Assembly: GCA_002310015.1 (NCBI GenBank)
Contig: DBYQ01000073.1
Coordinates: 8,296 to 28,325 of the forward strand
Length of the DNA: 20,030 nucleotides
Direction of reading: 5' to 3'
DNA from: Bacteroidales bacterium UBA1182
GTDB taxonomy: Bacteria > Bacteroidota > Bacteroidia > Bacteroidales > Bacteroidaceae
The position numbers were made by a program, and so were the translations under genes. How positions within the stretch are numbered: position 1 is the stretch's first letter; each line of letters begins with the position of its first letter. The notes under the pieces were generated by a model. It did no database searches, had not been told where the DNA came from, and worked only from the letters and a program-made list of their open reading frames with translations. This document shows positions 7,623-15,354 of the stretch, one piece after another.

Positions 7623-8444
7623 ATGGCAGAGCACTGGAACATATATGCAGACTGGAATCCTTGGCATGGGTGTACTAAGATAAGCTCGGGGTGCAAGTAT
7701 TGCTATGTCTATAGGCAGGATGCCATGTACGGGAGTGAGATAGGCAGTAACCTGGCCCGCAAGACTGCGGCTTTCAACCTGCCTGTTAAGCGCAAGCGTG
7801 ACCGCAGCTGGAAGATTGAGCCTGGCAAGGTGGTGTTTACCTGTTTTACATCTGATTTTCTGCTTAAGGATGCTGATGAGTGGCGTAAGGAATGCTGGCA
7901 GATGATGCGCTTGCGCAGTGACCTGTGGTTCTATTTCTTTACCAAGCGCATAGACCGCTTCATGGAGTGCATACCCGATGATTGGGCTGACGGCTATGAC
8001 AATGTGCTGGTGGGCTGTACAGTGGAGAACCAGCAGATGGCAGATTATAGGCTTCCTATCTTTAGAGAACTTCCGATTAAGCACAAGTCAATCATTGTGT
8101 CACCATTGATATCGGCAGTAGATATCTCTGAGTATCTGGACAGTAGTATTGAGGAGGTATCGGTGGGAGGAGAATCAGGCGTGGAGGCACGTCCCTGCAA
8201 TTATGATTGGATATTGAATTTGAGGCGCCAGTGCGTGGAGAAGGATGTGCCGTTCCGCTTTCATCAGACGGGAGCCCGTTTCATTAAGGACGGCAAGGAG
8301 TATTACATACGCCGTCCATTCCAACTGAGCCAGGCGCACAAGGCAAACATTGACTACAAGATAGACCAATTCTATGTGCCTGAAAAAGTGAAATTCCAGT
8401 GGCAGGAATCTGATTATCGTCAGGAAGAACTGTTTGAGGGATAA
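7623..8444 (+). CDS. DUF5131 (phage Gp37/Gp68-like) three-Cys protein, copy 2
   Basis: This 273-residue protein is about 96% identical to the product of 4668-5486, with the same CX6CX2C motif (Cys17, Cys24, Cys27) and conserved blocks. The start at 7623 (MAEHWNIYADW) matches copy 1 in length; the longer in-frame start at 7566 is not supported. By eye, the first 370 aligned bases differ from copy 1 at about 52 positions, mostly silent, but the last 446 at only about 22, as if the 3' part had been homogenised by gene conversion. Similarity stops at the gene edges on both sides. It is divergent from the C10 peptidase and convergent with the second T9SS cargo. The reaction is unknown. Confidence 0.88.
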   Translation: MAEHWNIYADWNPWHGCTKISSGCKYCYVYRQDAMYGSEIGSNLARKTAAFNLPVKRKRDRSWKIEPGKVVFTCFTSDFLLKDADEWRKECWQMMRLRSDLWFYFFTKRIDRFMECIPDDWADGYDNVLVGCTVENQQMADYRLPIFRELPIKHKSIIVSPLISAVDISEYLDSSIEEVSVGGESGVEARPCNYDWILNLRRQCVEKDVPFRFHQTGARFIKDGKEYYIRRPFQLSQAHKANIDYKIDQFYVPEKVKFQWQESDYRQEELFEG

Positions 8445-8446
8445 AA

Positions 8447-8479
8447 CAATGCAGCTGCCTTTTCGGGGCAGCTGCATTG
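8447..8479. terminator. Hairpin terminator between convergent genes
   Basis: CAATGCAGCTGCC (8447-8459) and GGCAGCTGCATTG (8467-8479) pair perfectly over 13 bases around a 7-base loop. On the - strand the stem is followed by TTTTAT, so it most clearly ends transcription of the second T9SS cargo gene. On the + strand the tail is less T-rich. Confidence 0.8.
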
Positions 8480-8501
8480 CATTATTGTTAATGAGGAATG
8501 T

Positions 8502-10220
8502 TTATTTGATTATTATCCTCTGGTTCTCAGTGGGGTTGCCATTGCCGCGGAGTGTTACATTGTAGATTCCCTTAGGCATTGCACCGGTATTGACTGATAT
8601 GGATTTATCCTCTTTTACGGGTGATGAATTGATAACCTGGCCAGACATGCTGGAGATGGTCAGATTATCATTCTTGCCGGATTCAGAGATCTGTATGTCA
8701 AGCCTTTCACCCTGATCAATAACTGTGGAATTAAGATTCATACGTGAAAGAGATCTTGTAATTGCATGTACAGAAGCGTCTTTGGGGTCAATGGCATATA
8801 TTCCCTCATAATGCTTTTCGGTTTCGTAACCATGTTTATTGGTGATGGCTTTTTCTTCAGTTTGGATATACACCAAACCATTCAATACAGAGACATACTT
8901 CAAATCAATATCTGTGGTATATTCATCCGACTTGTTCTGAACAGGGAGATATCCCAACTGGGTGCCCTCATTGTTCATGATCTTAATACCTTCCACAACT
9001 GTTTTCATGCTTATCCTTCTTCTTTCAATCTCCACTCCATCATCATAATATCTAAATATATCACTTGTGTCACTGGGGGTAAATTGAATGTCTAAAGACA
9101 GAAACTCCCAGTTGTCATCATCATTGAACAAGTTCTGACTTATAAAGATTGGTGTTGTGGGATAAAAAGACTTGTCAACGTTCAAATAGATGAATTGACC
9201 TACGTTAGGTTGATATGAACTGCCATTACCATAATCTGGGTCTATTTCCCAGGTCGCGTTGGAATAGTCACGCTCTATACGGTAATTTGCATTATAAACT
9301 ACCAGATGTCCTTCATCATCTATCATAAAGAAATAGTAAGGGTATCGCGTTCCGAACTTTTCATATTGCCAAATATATTCATTATAAAAGTTCCTTGCAT
9401 AATATTCATTGTAATAAAGATCGTGTAATTCGCAATATTCCTTAAAGTAATCACGAACTGCGTAATATGCTTTTTCTCCTGTGGGTAAATAGAATTCCTT
9501 TACAATAGTTTTATAACGGCTTTCATCTCCTGTTTTAAATGAACTCAAATTGACATATAATTCCAAATCTTGTATGGTGGAAAAAATGTATTCTTCATTA
9601 GCTTCTTCTTTTACGATTACAGACATCTGAACAACATTTTCTTCACTTGAGTATTCAACACGATAAAGCCAAATGTGCCCATCTCCATCAATAACAAAGT
9701 AAATAGTAGGGTATTGGGTACCATATTCCTCATAATTCCAAAAATAATATGAATAATTATCAAACATAACGGGAGAAAAAGAGAAAGCACTATATCCTTC
9801 AATTGAAGGGTATTCAGATAAATAGATCCAATTGGGATTGAGATACACTTCTAATTCTGATATGGAAGAGATAGTATCAGGAATATATGCATATGCATAA
9901 TCGATACTATAATATTCAAAGATGATAGTATCTTTCGTTTCTCCGTTGAGCTTCTCATAATAGTAACTGACAAATTGTATGTCAGGTAAGTCAAACGAGT
10001 ATTTGACACCCTCGGGGCCGAAACTGTCATATAATCCGGCATTATAATCAGTTCCGCTTTCATCACAATCAACTAAAACCATATAGGAACTTCCGTCTTT
10101 AACCAACTCCTTTGGTAGGGGGCGCATGGTTTGACGGCTGCCTAAACGTGCGGCCTGCTGTGCCGTGAGTGTTGTTGCCGATAGTATCAGCAACGCTGAC
10201 ATGAAAAAGAATCTTCTCAT
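8502..10220 (-). CDS. Exported T9SS cargo protein of unknown function, with duplicated internal module
   Basis: This 572-residue protein has a signal peptide (MRRFFFMSALLILSATTLTAQ) and a C-terminal T9SS sorting domain (about 500-572) almost matching that of 3131-4489: SSMSGQV, GAMPKGIYNVTLRGNG and terminal RIIIK. It is extremely Tyr-rich. A module occurs twice, at about 118-195 (SISELEVYLN then NYEEYGTQYPTIYFVIDGDG) and about 213-317 (TIQDLELYVN then QYEKFGTRYPYYFFMIDDEG); the paralogue has it once, which accounts for most of the length difference. The alternating aromatic strands suggest a beta-rich, possibly propeller- or binding-type fold (inference). No catalytic motif is recognised. Its neighbours are DUF5131 copy 2 (convergent) and a nitroreductase gene (divergent). 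Confidence 0.82.
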   Translation of the reverse strand: MRRFFFMSALLILSATTLTAQQAARLGSRQTMRPLPKELVKDGSSYMVLVDCDESGTDYNAGLYDSFGPEGVKYSFDLPDIQFVSYYYEKLNGETKDTIIFEYYSIDYAYAYIPDTISSISELEVYLNPNWIYLSEYPSIEGYSAFSFSPVMFDNYSYYFWNYEEYGTQYPTIYFVIDGDGHIWLYRVEYSSEENVVQMSVIVKEEANEEYIFSTIQDLELYVNLSSFKTGDESRYKTIVKEFYLPTGEKAYYAVRDYFKEYCELHDLYYNEYYARNFYNEYIWQYEKFGTRYPYYFFMIDDEGHLVVYNANYRIERDYSNATWEIDPDYGNGSSYQPNVGQFIYLNVDKSFYPTTPIFISQNLFNDDDNWEFLSLDIQFTPSDTSDIFRYYDDGVEIERRRISMKTVVEGIKIMNNEGTQLGYLPVQNKSDEYTTDIDLKYVSVLNGLVYIQTEEKAITNKHGYETEKHYEGIYAIDPKDASVHAITRSLSRMNLNSTVIDQGERLDIQISESGKNDNLTISSMSGQVINSSPVKEDKSISVNTGAMPKGIYNVTLRGNGNPTENQRIIIK

Positions 10221-10260
10221 AATTATTAAGGTTAAAGGGTTAATGTCCGGTTATTTTCTG

Positions 10261-10291
10261 CAATGATAGACATATAATTCGAAAAACCAAA
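10261..10291 (-). promoter_or_regulatory. Bacteroidetes-type promoter of the second T9SS cargo gene
   Basis: On the - strand there is TTTG (10288-10291), 19 bases, then TATCATTG (10261-10268), one mismatch from TTTG-N19-TAnnTTTG. This leaves a leader of about 35 bases before the ATG at 10220. Confidence 0.6.
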
Positions 10292-10301
10292 TACTATTTT
10301 T

Positions 10302-10309
10302 TATTTTTG
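10302..10309 (+). promoter_or_regulatory. Possible -7 box for the nitroreductase gene
   Basis: TATTTTTG matches TAnnTTTG but has no TTTG at the usual spacing, and lies 95 bases before the ATG. An alternative is TTTG at 10370-10373, 20 bases, then TATTTTTT at 10394-10401, which ends three bases before the start codon. The AT-rich sequence makes either match weak. Confidence 0.3.
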
Positions 10310-10404
10310 TGTCATATTGAGTCTGATCAGATGTAAGGATATGAGTCCGCTGCATGTTGTATATAGACTTCTTTGATTATCAATTAACTGCAATATTTTT
10401 TAGT

Positions 10405-11016
10405 ATGAAAAAGTCAATGTTCATTCAGATTGCCTGTGCAGCTTTTATGCTGTGTGCTTGTGGCGGTAACCAAACGTCTGTTAAGAGTTTTGACGATATT
10501 GTGGCATCACGTCGCAGCGTTCGTGACTATGATGCTTCCAAGACAATCAGTCAGGAAGAGGTTATGGAACTTATCAAATGTGCTCAGGAGGCTCCGTCTT
10601 GGGCCAATCAGCAACCTTCCAAATACTATGTGGCCATTAGCCCTGAGAAAGTGGCGGCAGTTAAGGAACTGGTGGGAGATGGTAACAAACGCAATACTGC
10701 CGGTGCTCCCGTTATGATTGTATCTACATACGTAAAGACCCGTTCCGGATTCTTTCGTGGTAATCCAGCCAATGAGATTGGTGACGGGTGGGGCGCATAT
10801 GACAACGGCTTGAGCAATGCATACTTTATCCTTAAAGCCCGCGAACGTGGCTTTGACACCCTGATCATGGGTATGCGTGACTCCGATGAACTGCGCAAGC
10901 TGTTTGCTATTCCTGATGACGAGTGTATAATGGCGGTAATAAGCCTGGGTTATCGTGCATCGGACCCCAATCGTCCTGACCGCAAGCCAACTGGCGAGAT
11001 TGTGAAATATTACTGA
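10405..11016 (+). CDS. Nitroreductase-family lipoprotein
   Basis: This 203-residue FMN-dependent nitroreductase-fold oxidoreductase reduces nitro, quinone or related groups with NAD(P)H in characterised relatives; its substrate is unknown. Signatures: SRRSVRDYD (35-43, FMN phosphate binding), APSWANQQPSKYYV (63-76) and MGMRDSDELRKLFAIPDDE (155-173). The chosen start at 10405 gives a lipoprotein signal, MKKSMFIQIACAAFMLCAC, with a lipobox LCAC and Cys19 as lipid anchor; the longer in-frame ATG at 10354 would bury it. An export signal is unusual, as most nitroreductases are cytosolic, but lipidated forms occur in Bacteroidetes. It stands alone, divergent from the T9SS cargo gene, 172 bases before the caspase locus. 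Confidence 0.88.
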   Translation: MKKSMFIQIACAAFMLCACGGNQTSVKSFDDIVASRRSVRDYDASKTISQEEVMELIKCAQEAPSWANQQPSKYYVAISPEKVAAVKELVGDGNKRNTAGAPVMIVSTYVKTRSGFFRGNPANEIGDGWGAYDNGLSNAYFILKARERGFDTLIMGMRDSDELRKLFAIPDDECIMAVISLGYRASDPNRPDRKPTGEIVKYY

Positions 11017-11053
11017 TTAATAGTCAAATACTATCACATTTGAAATAAACAAG

Positions 11054-11085
11054 TTTGCGATTAATTCAAAATAGTTTTAATTTCG
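11054..11085 (+). promoter_or_regulatory. Possible promoter of the caspase/CHASE2 locus
   Basis: TTTG (11054-11057), 20 bases, then TAATTTCG (11078-11085), which differs from TAnnTTTG at one base. It would give a leader of nearly 100 bases before the ATG at 11189. Confidence 0.4.
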
Positions 11086-11099
11086 CAAAACAGATGGCC

Positions 11100-11139
11100 A
11101 AAAGTGTTTTCGCATTGCCGAAATAGGCTCCACACTTTT
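11100..11139 (+). promoter_or_regulatory. Hairpin in the leader of the caspase locus
   Basis: AAAAGTGT (11100-11107) pairs with ACACTTTT (11132-11139) around a 24-base loop that holds a small TTCG/CGAA inner stem. It lies between the putative promoter and the first gene, so it could be an attenuator or a weak terminator of the nitroreductase gene. This is structure by eye only. Confidence 0.3.
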
Positions 11140-11188
11140 AGATTAAAAGAACGGTATAAGGGCCTTGTACCACAAAAGGGACTGATTA

Positions 11189-13441
11189 ATGATAAAGAAT
11201 TGTATCCTAAAAATTACAGTTACGCTTGTGTTGTTGCTGTTAATCAACATTGTTGCAGTAGCGCAGGAGAACAATCAGATAGATGGCGACTCAAAGGCCA
11301 TTACAATAAAAGTTGTTGAGTATTCTTTTGAGGAATTTCAAGAGATGGCAAAGGCTGGTTTGATTCGTCCAGCTACTGATGAAGAAATCAAACAGGCTGG
11401 ATTAAAAGTAGAAGCAGAAAAGGTAGGTATAGCCCCATATGATAGCCTAAAACCTGTTGACGATGATCTTGAATGGATTGATCTGGATGTAACCGATGTC
11501 ATTGACGCTGATTATGAAGACGATGTCAATGTTGATGATGTTTTTATGGTGGTTGAAACCCAACCTGAATTTCCTGGAGGATATTCGGCTCTTAGTTCCT
11601 TTATAAAAGCGAATCTCAAATACCCTGCGATATGTAGGGATAATGGCATCCAGGGCCGAGTGGTCGTGTCTTTTGTTGTAAATAAAGATGGCTCTGTGGT
11701 GGAGCCGGAAATAGTTGCCGGCGTGCATCCGATACTTGATGCCGAGGCTATAAGACTTGTTTCAACTATGCCTAAATGGACACCCGGTACTCAAAGAGGT
11801 AAACCGGTACGTGTTAAATTTGATATGCCGCTAACCTTTTCTTTAGGTGAAAACTATGATGGGTTTTACGCAAGCCGAATCAACGAGTCTGGCGAGAAGA
11901 TAATAGGTTATAATTTCTCAGTATTGGCAAAAGATAAATACGCGTACAGAAACATGCCTCAAATAGTGAAAGATCCATCTGACAAAAACAATATGTGTCT
12001 TATGGTACCGTTTGGAAAACTCGAAAAAGATCCATATAATGCTCAACTGTTCATTATTTCAAATACTGTTTTTTCTTATGGAGATAGTGTCACATTGACA
12101 ATGAAGGTTAAAGCCTCTAAGCCACAAATATCAGGTACCGAGGCTCATTCGATACCGGGAACGAATGTTTATGATAATCCATGCGATGATGTCGTCTTTA
12201 CCACGGATTGGACAGAATATAAATCAACGTTCTGTGTGACATCAACTTTTTTCAGGACCATTGCCATAGATCTTGCTACCCTGAAATCAGGCAATAAATG
12301 CTATTTTGATGATATCAGATTAACCGTTAAGAAGGGTAAGAAAAACAATGATGCTACATTGGCAAATAGCGCAAATAAGCAATCTGCACCAGAAAAGAAT
12401 GCATTTGATATGGGTATGGATTACTTATTAGGAAGTAAGGAACATGCTCAGGACTTTCAGAAAGCATACAGCTCTTTTTCAAAAGCTGCCGCTGAGGGAA
12501 ATGACGATGCAGTCTGTATGATAGGCTATATGTATGAAAAAGGGTATGGCGTGTCAAAAGATTTCGGTTTGGCTCTAGAATGGTATAATAAGGCTGCTGA
12601 AAAGAATCATGCAGGTGCACAGAACAGTCTTGGTAGAATGTATGCCAACGGCTATGGCGTAGAAAGAGATAGAGAACAGGCTTTGTCCTGGTACAGAAAG
12701 GCGGCGGCCAATGGAAATAAACAGGCAAAAAACTCAATAGCACAGCTTGAGAATGAAACCGGATCCAAAACGATAGCTCTGATTATAGGAAACGCAGATT
12801 ATCCTCAGGGCCGTCTTGCAAATCCGGTTAATGATGCCCTAGACTTGGCAGTTAAGCTCAAAGGCCTGGGCTTTGATGTGATTGGAAAGACCAATCTTGA
12901 TCTTGCTGATATGAATCAGGCAATAGATGATTTCTGTAAGAAAGCATCTTATTATGACGCGGCCATGTTCTTTTATGCAGGACATGCAGTTCAGAATGGA
13001 GGCGTGAATTATCTTATGCCTGCCAAAAGTACTATTGATGCAGCGGCAATAAATGATGACTGTGTCAATATGAATCAGGTTATGGCTAAACTGGATGCAT
13101 CAGACGTTAAGACAAAAATCATCATTCTTGATGCGTGTAGGGATAATGGACTCCAGAGCTTGAGCCGAAGTGTCTCAGAGCAGGGATTGGCAAGAATGAG
13201 CAGTTCCGGATCTATCATCATGTTTTCCACACAGGCAGGTAAAACGGCAAAAGACGGAACAGGTGAGCGTAACAGTCCGTTTACACGGGAACTGCTCAAA
13301 GAGATTGACAAGCCCAATGTGCCGCTCCATCAGATGTTCAAGGATATTCAGACAAATGTATCCAATAATACAAACAAAGAGCAGGTTCCATCCATTAATG
13401 ATGATCTGATAGGGACGTTCTATTTTAATTTGAAGTATTGA
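11189..13441 (+). CDS. Exported caspase-like peptidase: TonB_C, CBM-like, Sel1 repeats, C14 domain
   Basis: A 750-residue protein. Signal peptide at 1-25 (ending IVAVAQ). An acidic stretch leads to a TonB C-terminal-type domain (about 118-219: PEFPGGYSALSSFI, NGIQGRVVVSFVV, DAEAIRLVSTMPKW). Next comes a beta domain (about 225-380) resembling CBM4/9-like folds (WTEYKSTFCV, KCYFDDIRLTV). Sel1 repeats follow at about 403-520 (YEKGYGVSKDFGLALEWYNKAAEK). The C-terminal C14 caspase-like domain (526-750) starts KTIALIIGNADYP, with catalytic His599 in FYAGHAVQ and Cys650 in LDACRDN. Both catalytic residues are present, so it is probably active in the periplasm or at the surface. It heads a four-gene set; its TGA overlaps the next start in the form TTGA. 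Substrate and trigger are unknown. Confidence 0.88.
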   Translation: MIKNCILKITVTLVLLLLINIVAVAQENNQIDGDSKAITIKVVEYSFEEFQEMAKAGLIRPATDEEIKQAGLKVEAEKVGIAPYDSLKPVDDDLEWIDLDVTDVIDADYEDDVNVDDVFMVVETQPEFPGGYSALSSFIKANLKYPAICRDNGIQGRVVVSFVVNKDGSVVEPEIVAGVHPILDAEAIRLVSTMPKWTPGTQRGKPVRVKFDMPLTFSLGENYDGFYASRINESGEKIIGYNFSVLAKDKYAYRNMPQIVKDPSDKNNMCLMVPFGKLEKDPYNAQLFIISNTVFSYGDSVTLTMKVKASKPQISGTEAHSIPGTNVYDNPCDDVVFTTDWTEYKSTFCVTSTFFRTIAIDLATLKSGNKCYFDDIRLTVKKGKKNNDATLANSANKQSAPEKNAFDMGMDYLLGSKEHAQDFQKAYSSFSKAAAEGNDDAVCMIGYMYEKGYGVSKDFGLALEWYNKAAEKNHAGAQNSLGRMYANGYGVERDREQALSWYRKAAANGNKQAKNSIAQLENETGSKTIALIIGNADYPQGRLANPVNDALDLAVKLKGLGFDVIGKTNLDLADMNQAIDDFCKKASYYDAAMFFYAGHAVQNGGVNYLMPAKSTIDAAAINDDCVNMNQVMAKLDASDVKTKIIILDACRDNGLQSLSRSVSEQGLARMSSSGSIIMFSTQAGKTAKDGTGERNSPFTRELLKEIDKPNVPLHQMFKDIQTNVSNNTNKEQVPSINDDLIGTFYFNLKY

Positions 13442-14694
13442 AAACTAATAAACACACAAAATATACAGCTTTTGGAATCGCGTTGCTGTTTCTGTTTATC
13501 ATCTATGTGGTGATGAACTGCCGGTGGTCTGTGAGTGGTGAAAAGCTTACGCTCAAATATGTTGACTTGGCAATGACCAAGTTTAGAGGCCATGAGAAGA
13601 ATATTGATATGAGCGACTCGGTGCTTTTGATAGATGTCCATTATGACAAGCAGTTGGTTATGGAGCGAGACAGGTATGGGCAGGATTTGGGCATGGTACC
13701 TGTAACAGACCGGGAAAAACTATATCAGTTACTTTACAGACTTAAGCAGGAAGGTAACTACAGACACATTATGCTTGATGTGGCCTTTTGCATTGAAGAC
13801 CGTCAACCTGGGGATTCATCGCTTTACAGAATGATATCATCCATGGAACGCATTACCATTCCTATGCCGATGGGTACAGATATAGCAGATGATATGTTAT
13901 CGGATTCAGGAAAAGTGGGAATGGCTCAATATGGAACTACTATCTGGGAGAATGATTTTGTGAAGTATCCGTTCTATACCAATGGCCGGAAGAGTATGCC
14001 ATTGATGATGTATGAGAATCTGAATAAGGGCAGGAAGATCAAGTCATTTGGACTGTTTTATAGAGAAGGCGGTAGACTGATCAGAAACAGCGTTATCCAG
14101 ATGCTTGATTTCAGGGCTACCACTATTGATGAAGTGATGGGCGGGGCGCTTCCCGTTAATGTTCCATATGATATGGGTGTTGGCGTTCTGGGTATCTCTC
14201 CGGACGGTTCAAGGCAGGATGCATATTCAGATAATCCGGGTTGGGCAAAAGATAAATACATTCTTATTGGAGACTTTGAAGGCGATACCCATACTACGTA
14301 TAGAGGAGAGATACCGGGTACCGTAATAAATTTCAATGCTTTCCTGTCGTTACAGGAAGGTCAGCACATAGTGTCTTATACATTCCTGCTGCTGCTATTG
14401 CTGTTCTTTTATTTCCAGAGCTATCAGATTCTTAACCGTCAAGATATATTTATAGTGACCAAAAGGTGTTTGGAGAAGAAAAACGCCACTGAAAAATTTA
14501 TTGGAAAGGTCTTGTTGAAAATGACAAGGATATGTTCTATATTGAGTTATCCTGTTTTTTTAGTGTTGATATGCATTTTCACATTCTATGTTTTCAATGA
14601 GGTTTTTGACATATTGCTGACTATTACATTGTTCTATGCCCTCAAGAGGGTAGTGAATGCTGTTTACGAGTATAAATTGCTGAAAAATAAATAA
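13438..14694 (+). CDS. CHASE2-domain membrane sensor without cytoplasmic output domain
   Basis: This 418-residue inner-membrane protein has one N-terminal membrane segment (about 10-27), a large extracytoplasmic CHASE2-type domain (about 60-310) and three C-terminal membrane segments (about 312-328, 366-386, 388-404). CHASE2 hallmarks are SVLLIDVHYD early, RHIMLDVAF (109-117), DKYILIGDFEGDTHTTYRGE and IPGTVINFNAFLSL late. CHASE2 proteins usually carry a kinase, cyclase or phosphatase after the last helices; here only a short loop and tail follow, so any signal must pass to a partner. The start is TTG at 13438, overlapping the caspase stop as TTGA; the next in-frame Met lies inside the first membrane helix, so TTG is preferred. 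The next gene starts four bases after its stop. Confidence 0.82.
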   Translation: MKTNKHTKYTAFGIALLFLFIIYVVMNCRWSVSGEKLTLKYVDLAMTKFRGHEKNIDMSDSVLLIDVHYDKQLVMERDRYGQDLGMVPVTDREKLYQLLYRLKQEGNYRHIMLDVAFCIEDRQPGDSSLYRMISSMERITIPMPMGTDIADDMLSDSGKVGMAQYGTTIWENDFVKYPFYTNGRKSMPLMMYENLNKGRKIKSFGLFYREGGRLIRNSVIQMLDFRATTIDEVMGGALPVNVPYDMGVGVLGISPDGSRQDAYSDNPGWAKDKYILIGDFEGDTHTTYRGEIPGTVINFNAFLSLQEGQHIVSYTFLLLLLLFFYFQSYQILNRQDIFIVTKRCLEKKNATEKFIGKVLLKMTRICSILSYPVFLVLICIFTFYVFNEVFDILLTITLFYALKRVVNAVYEYKLLKNK

Positions 14695-14698
14695 TTCT

Positions 14699-15325
14699 AT
14701 GAAACTGACAAACTCTTTTATAATTCTTGCATTGTCCGGACTGATTATGAGTGTCAATGCTTTTGCTCAATCATCAGACAGATATCAGATCACTTATATC
14801 CATAATCACAAATATCTGGTGGTTGATGACAAACAGCTTTCTGTGGGGGATCAGTTTGATGGTGATATGGAAATCAAGTGGGAGCCCAGGCAGTTTGTCA
14901 GGGTAAAGAAAGTAGGTTCTGCGAAACAAGAGGAATATACACTTACCCAGTTAGGGTTCTCAGAGAGTAAATCAAAGACGCTGGCCGAATATCTGCTGAA
15001 CGAGAAGACTCTCTATACCAGAGGTATGAGTGAGAATAATTATTATGCCACCAAATCATATTATCTGGCTGATTCCATACACTTGCCTGCATTAAGCCAA
15101 CCCAATGATGGCTTTGTGGCGGAATCCGTATGGCAAATCAGTGACAGTGAGAGTGTCGTTGTCAGCTTGAAACGGACTCCGGATGGCAAGTGTTATGTAA
15201 TAACTCCTGCCATATATGGTGACCGTAAACCGCGTGACATAAAGATTGATATCCGTGAACGTGCATTGTCTTTTGATTGGGTGGACAATGTCTATCAGGG
15301 ATTATCTATTTTCTATATGCCATGA
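14699..15325 (+). CDS. Exported protein of unknown function in the caspase/CHASE2 locus
   Basis: I do not recognise this 208-residue protein. It has a clear signal peptide (MKLTNSFIILALSGLIMSVNAFAQ) with no lipobox and no further membrane segment, so it is periplasmic or secreted. The mature part begins with a beta-like stretch (YQITYIHNHKYLVVDDKQL, SVGDQFDGDMEIKW). It ends with two more strand-rich segments (ESVVVSLKRTPDGKCYVI, KIDIRERALSFDWVDN). One Cys is present in the mature chain. It lies four bases after the CHASE2 gene and 29 bases before the second caspase-like gene, so it is very probably in the same transcript. It may bind the CHASE2 domain or be a peptidase target or regulator, which is inference from position only. 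Confidence 0.8.
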   Translation: MKLTNSFIILALSGLIMSVNAFAQSSDRYQITYIHNHKYLVVDDKQLSVGDQFDGDMEIKWEPRQFVRVKKVGSAKQEEYTLTQLGFSESKSKTLAEYLLNEKTLYTRGMSENNYYATKSYYLADSIHLPALSQPNDGFVAESVWQISDSESVVVSLKRTPDGKCYVITPAIYGDRKPRDIKIDIRERALSFDWVDNVYQGLSIFYMP

Positions 15326-15354
15326 TTATAATTAATATATAAACATCCAGTAGA

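Noticed and set aside
4668..8444. Paired DUF5131 genes as an insertion sequence or phage remnant
   Set aside because: No transposase, integrase, terminal inverted repeats or other phage genes; identity stops at the coding edges.
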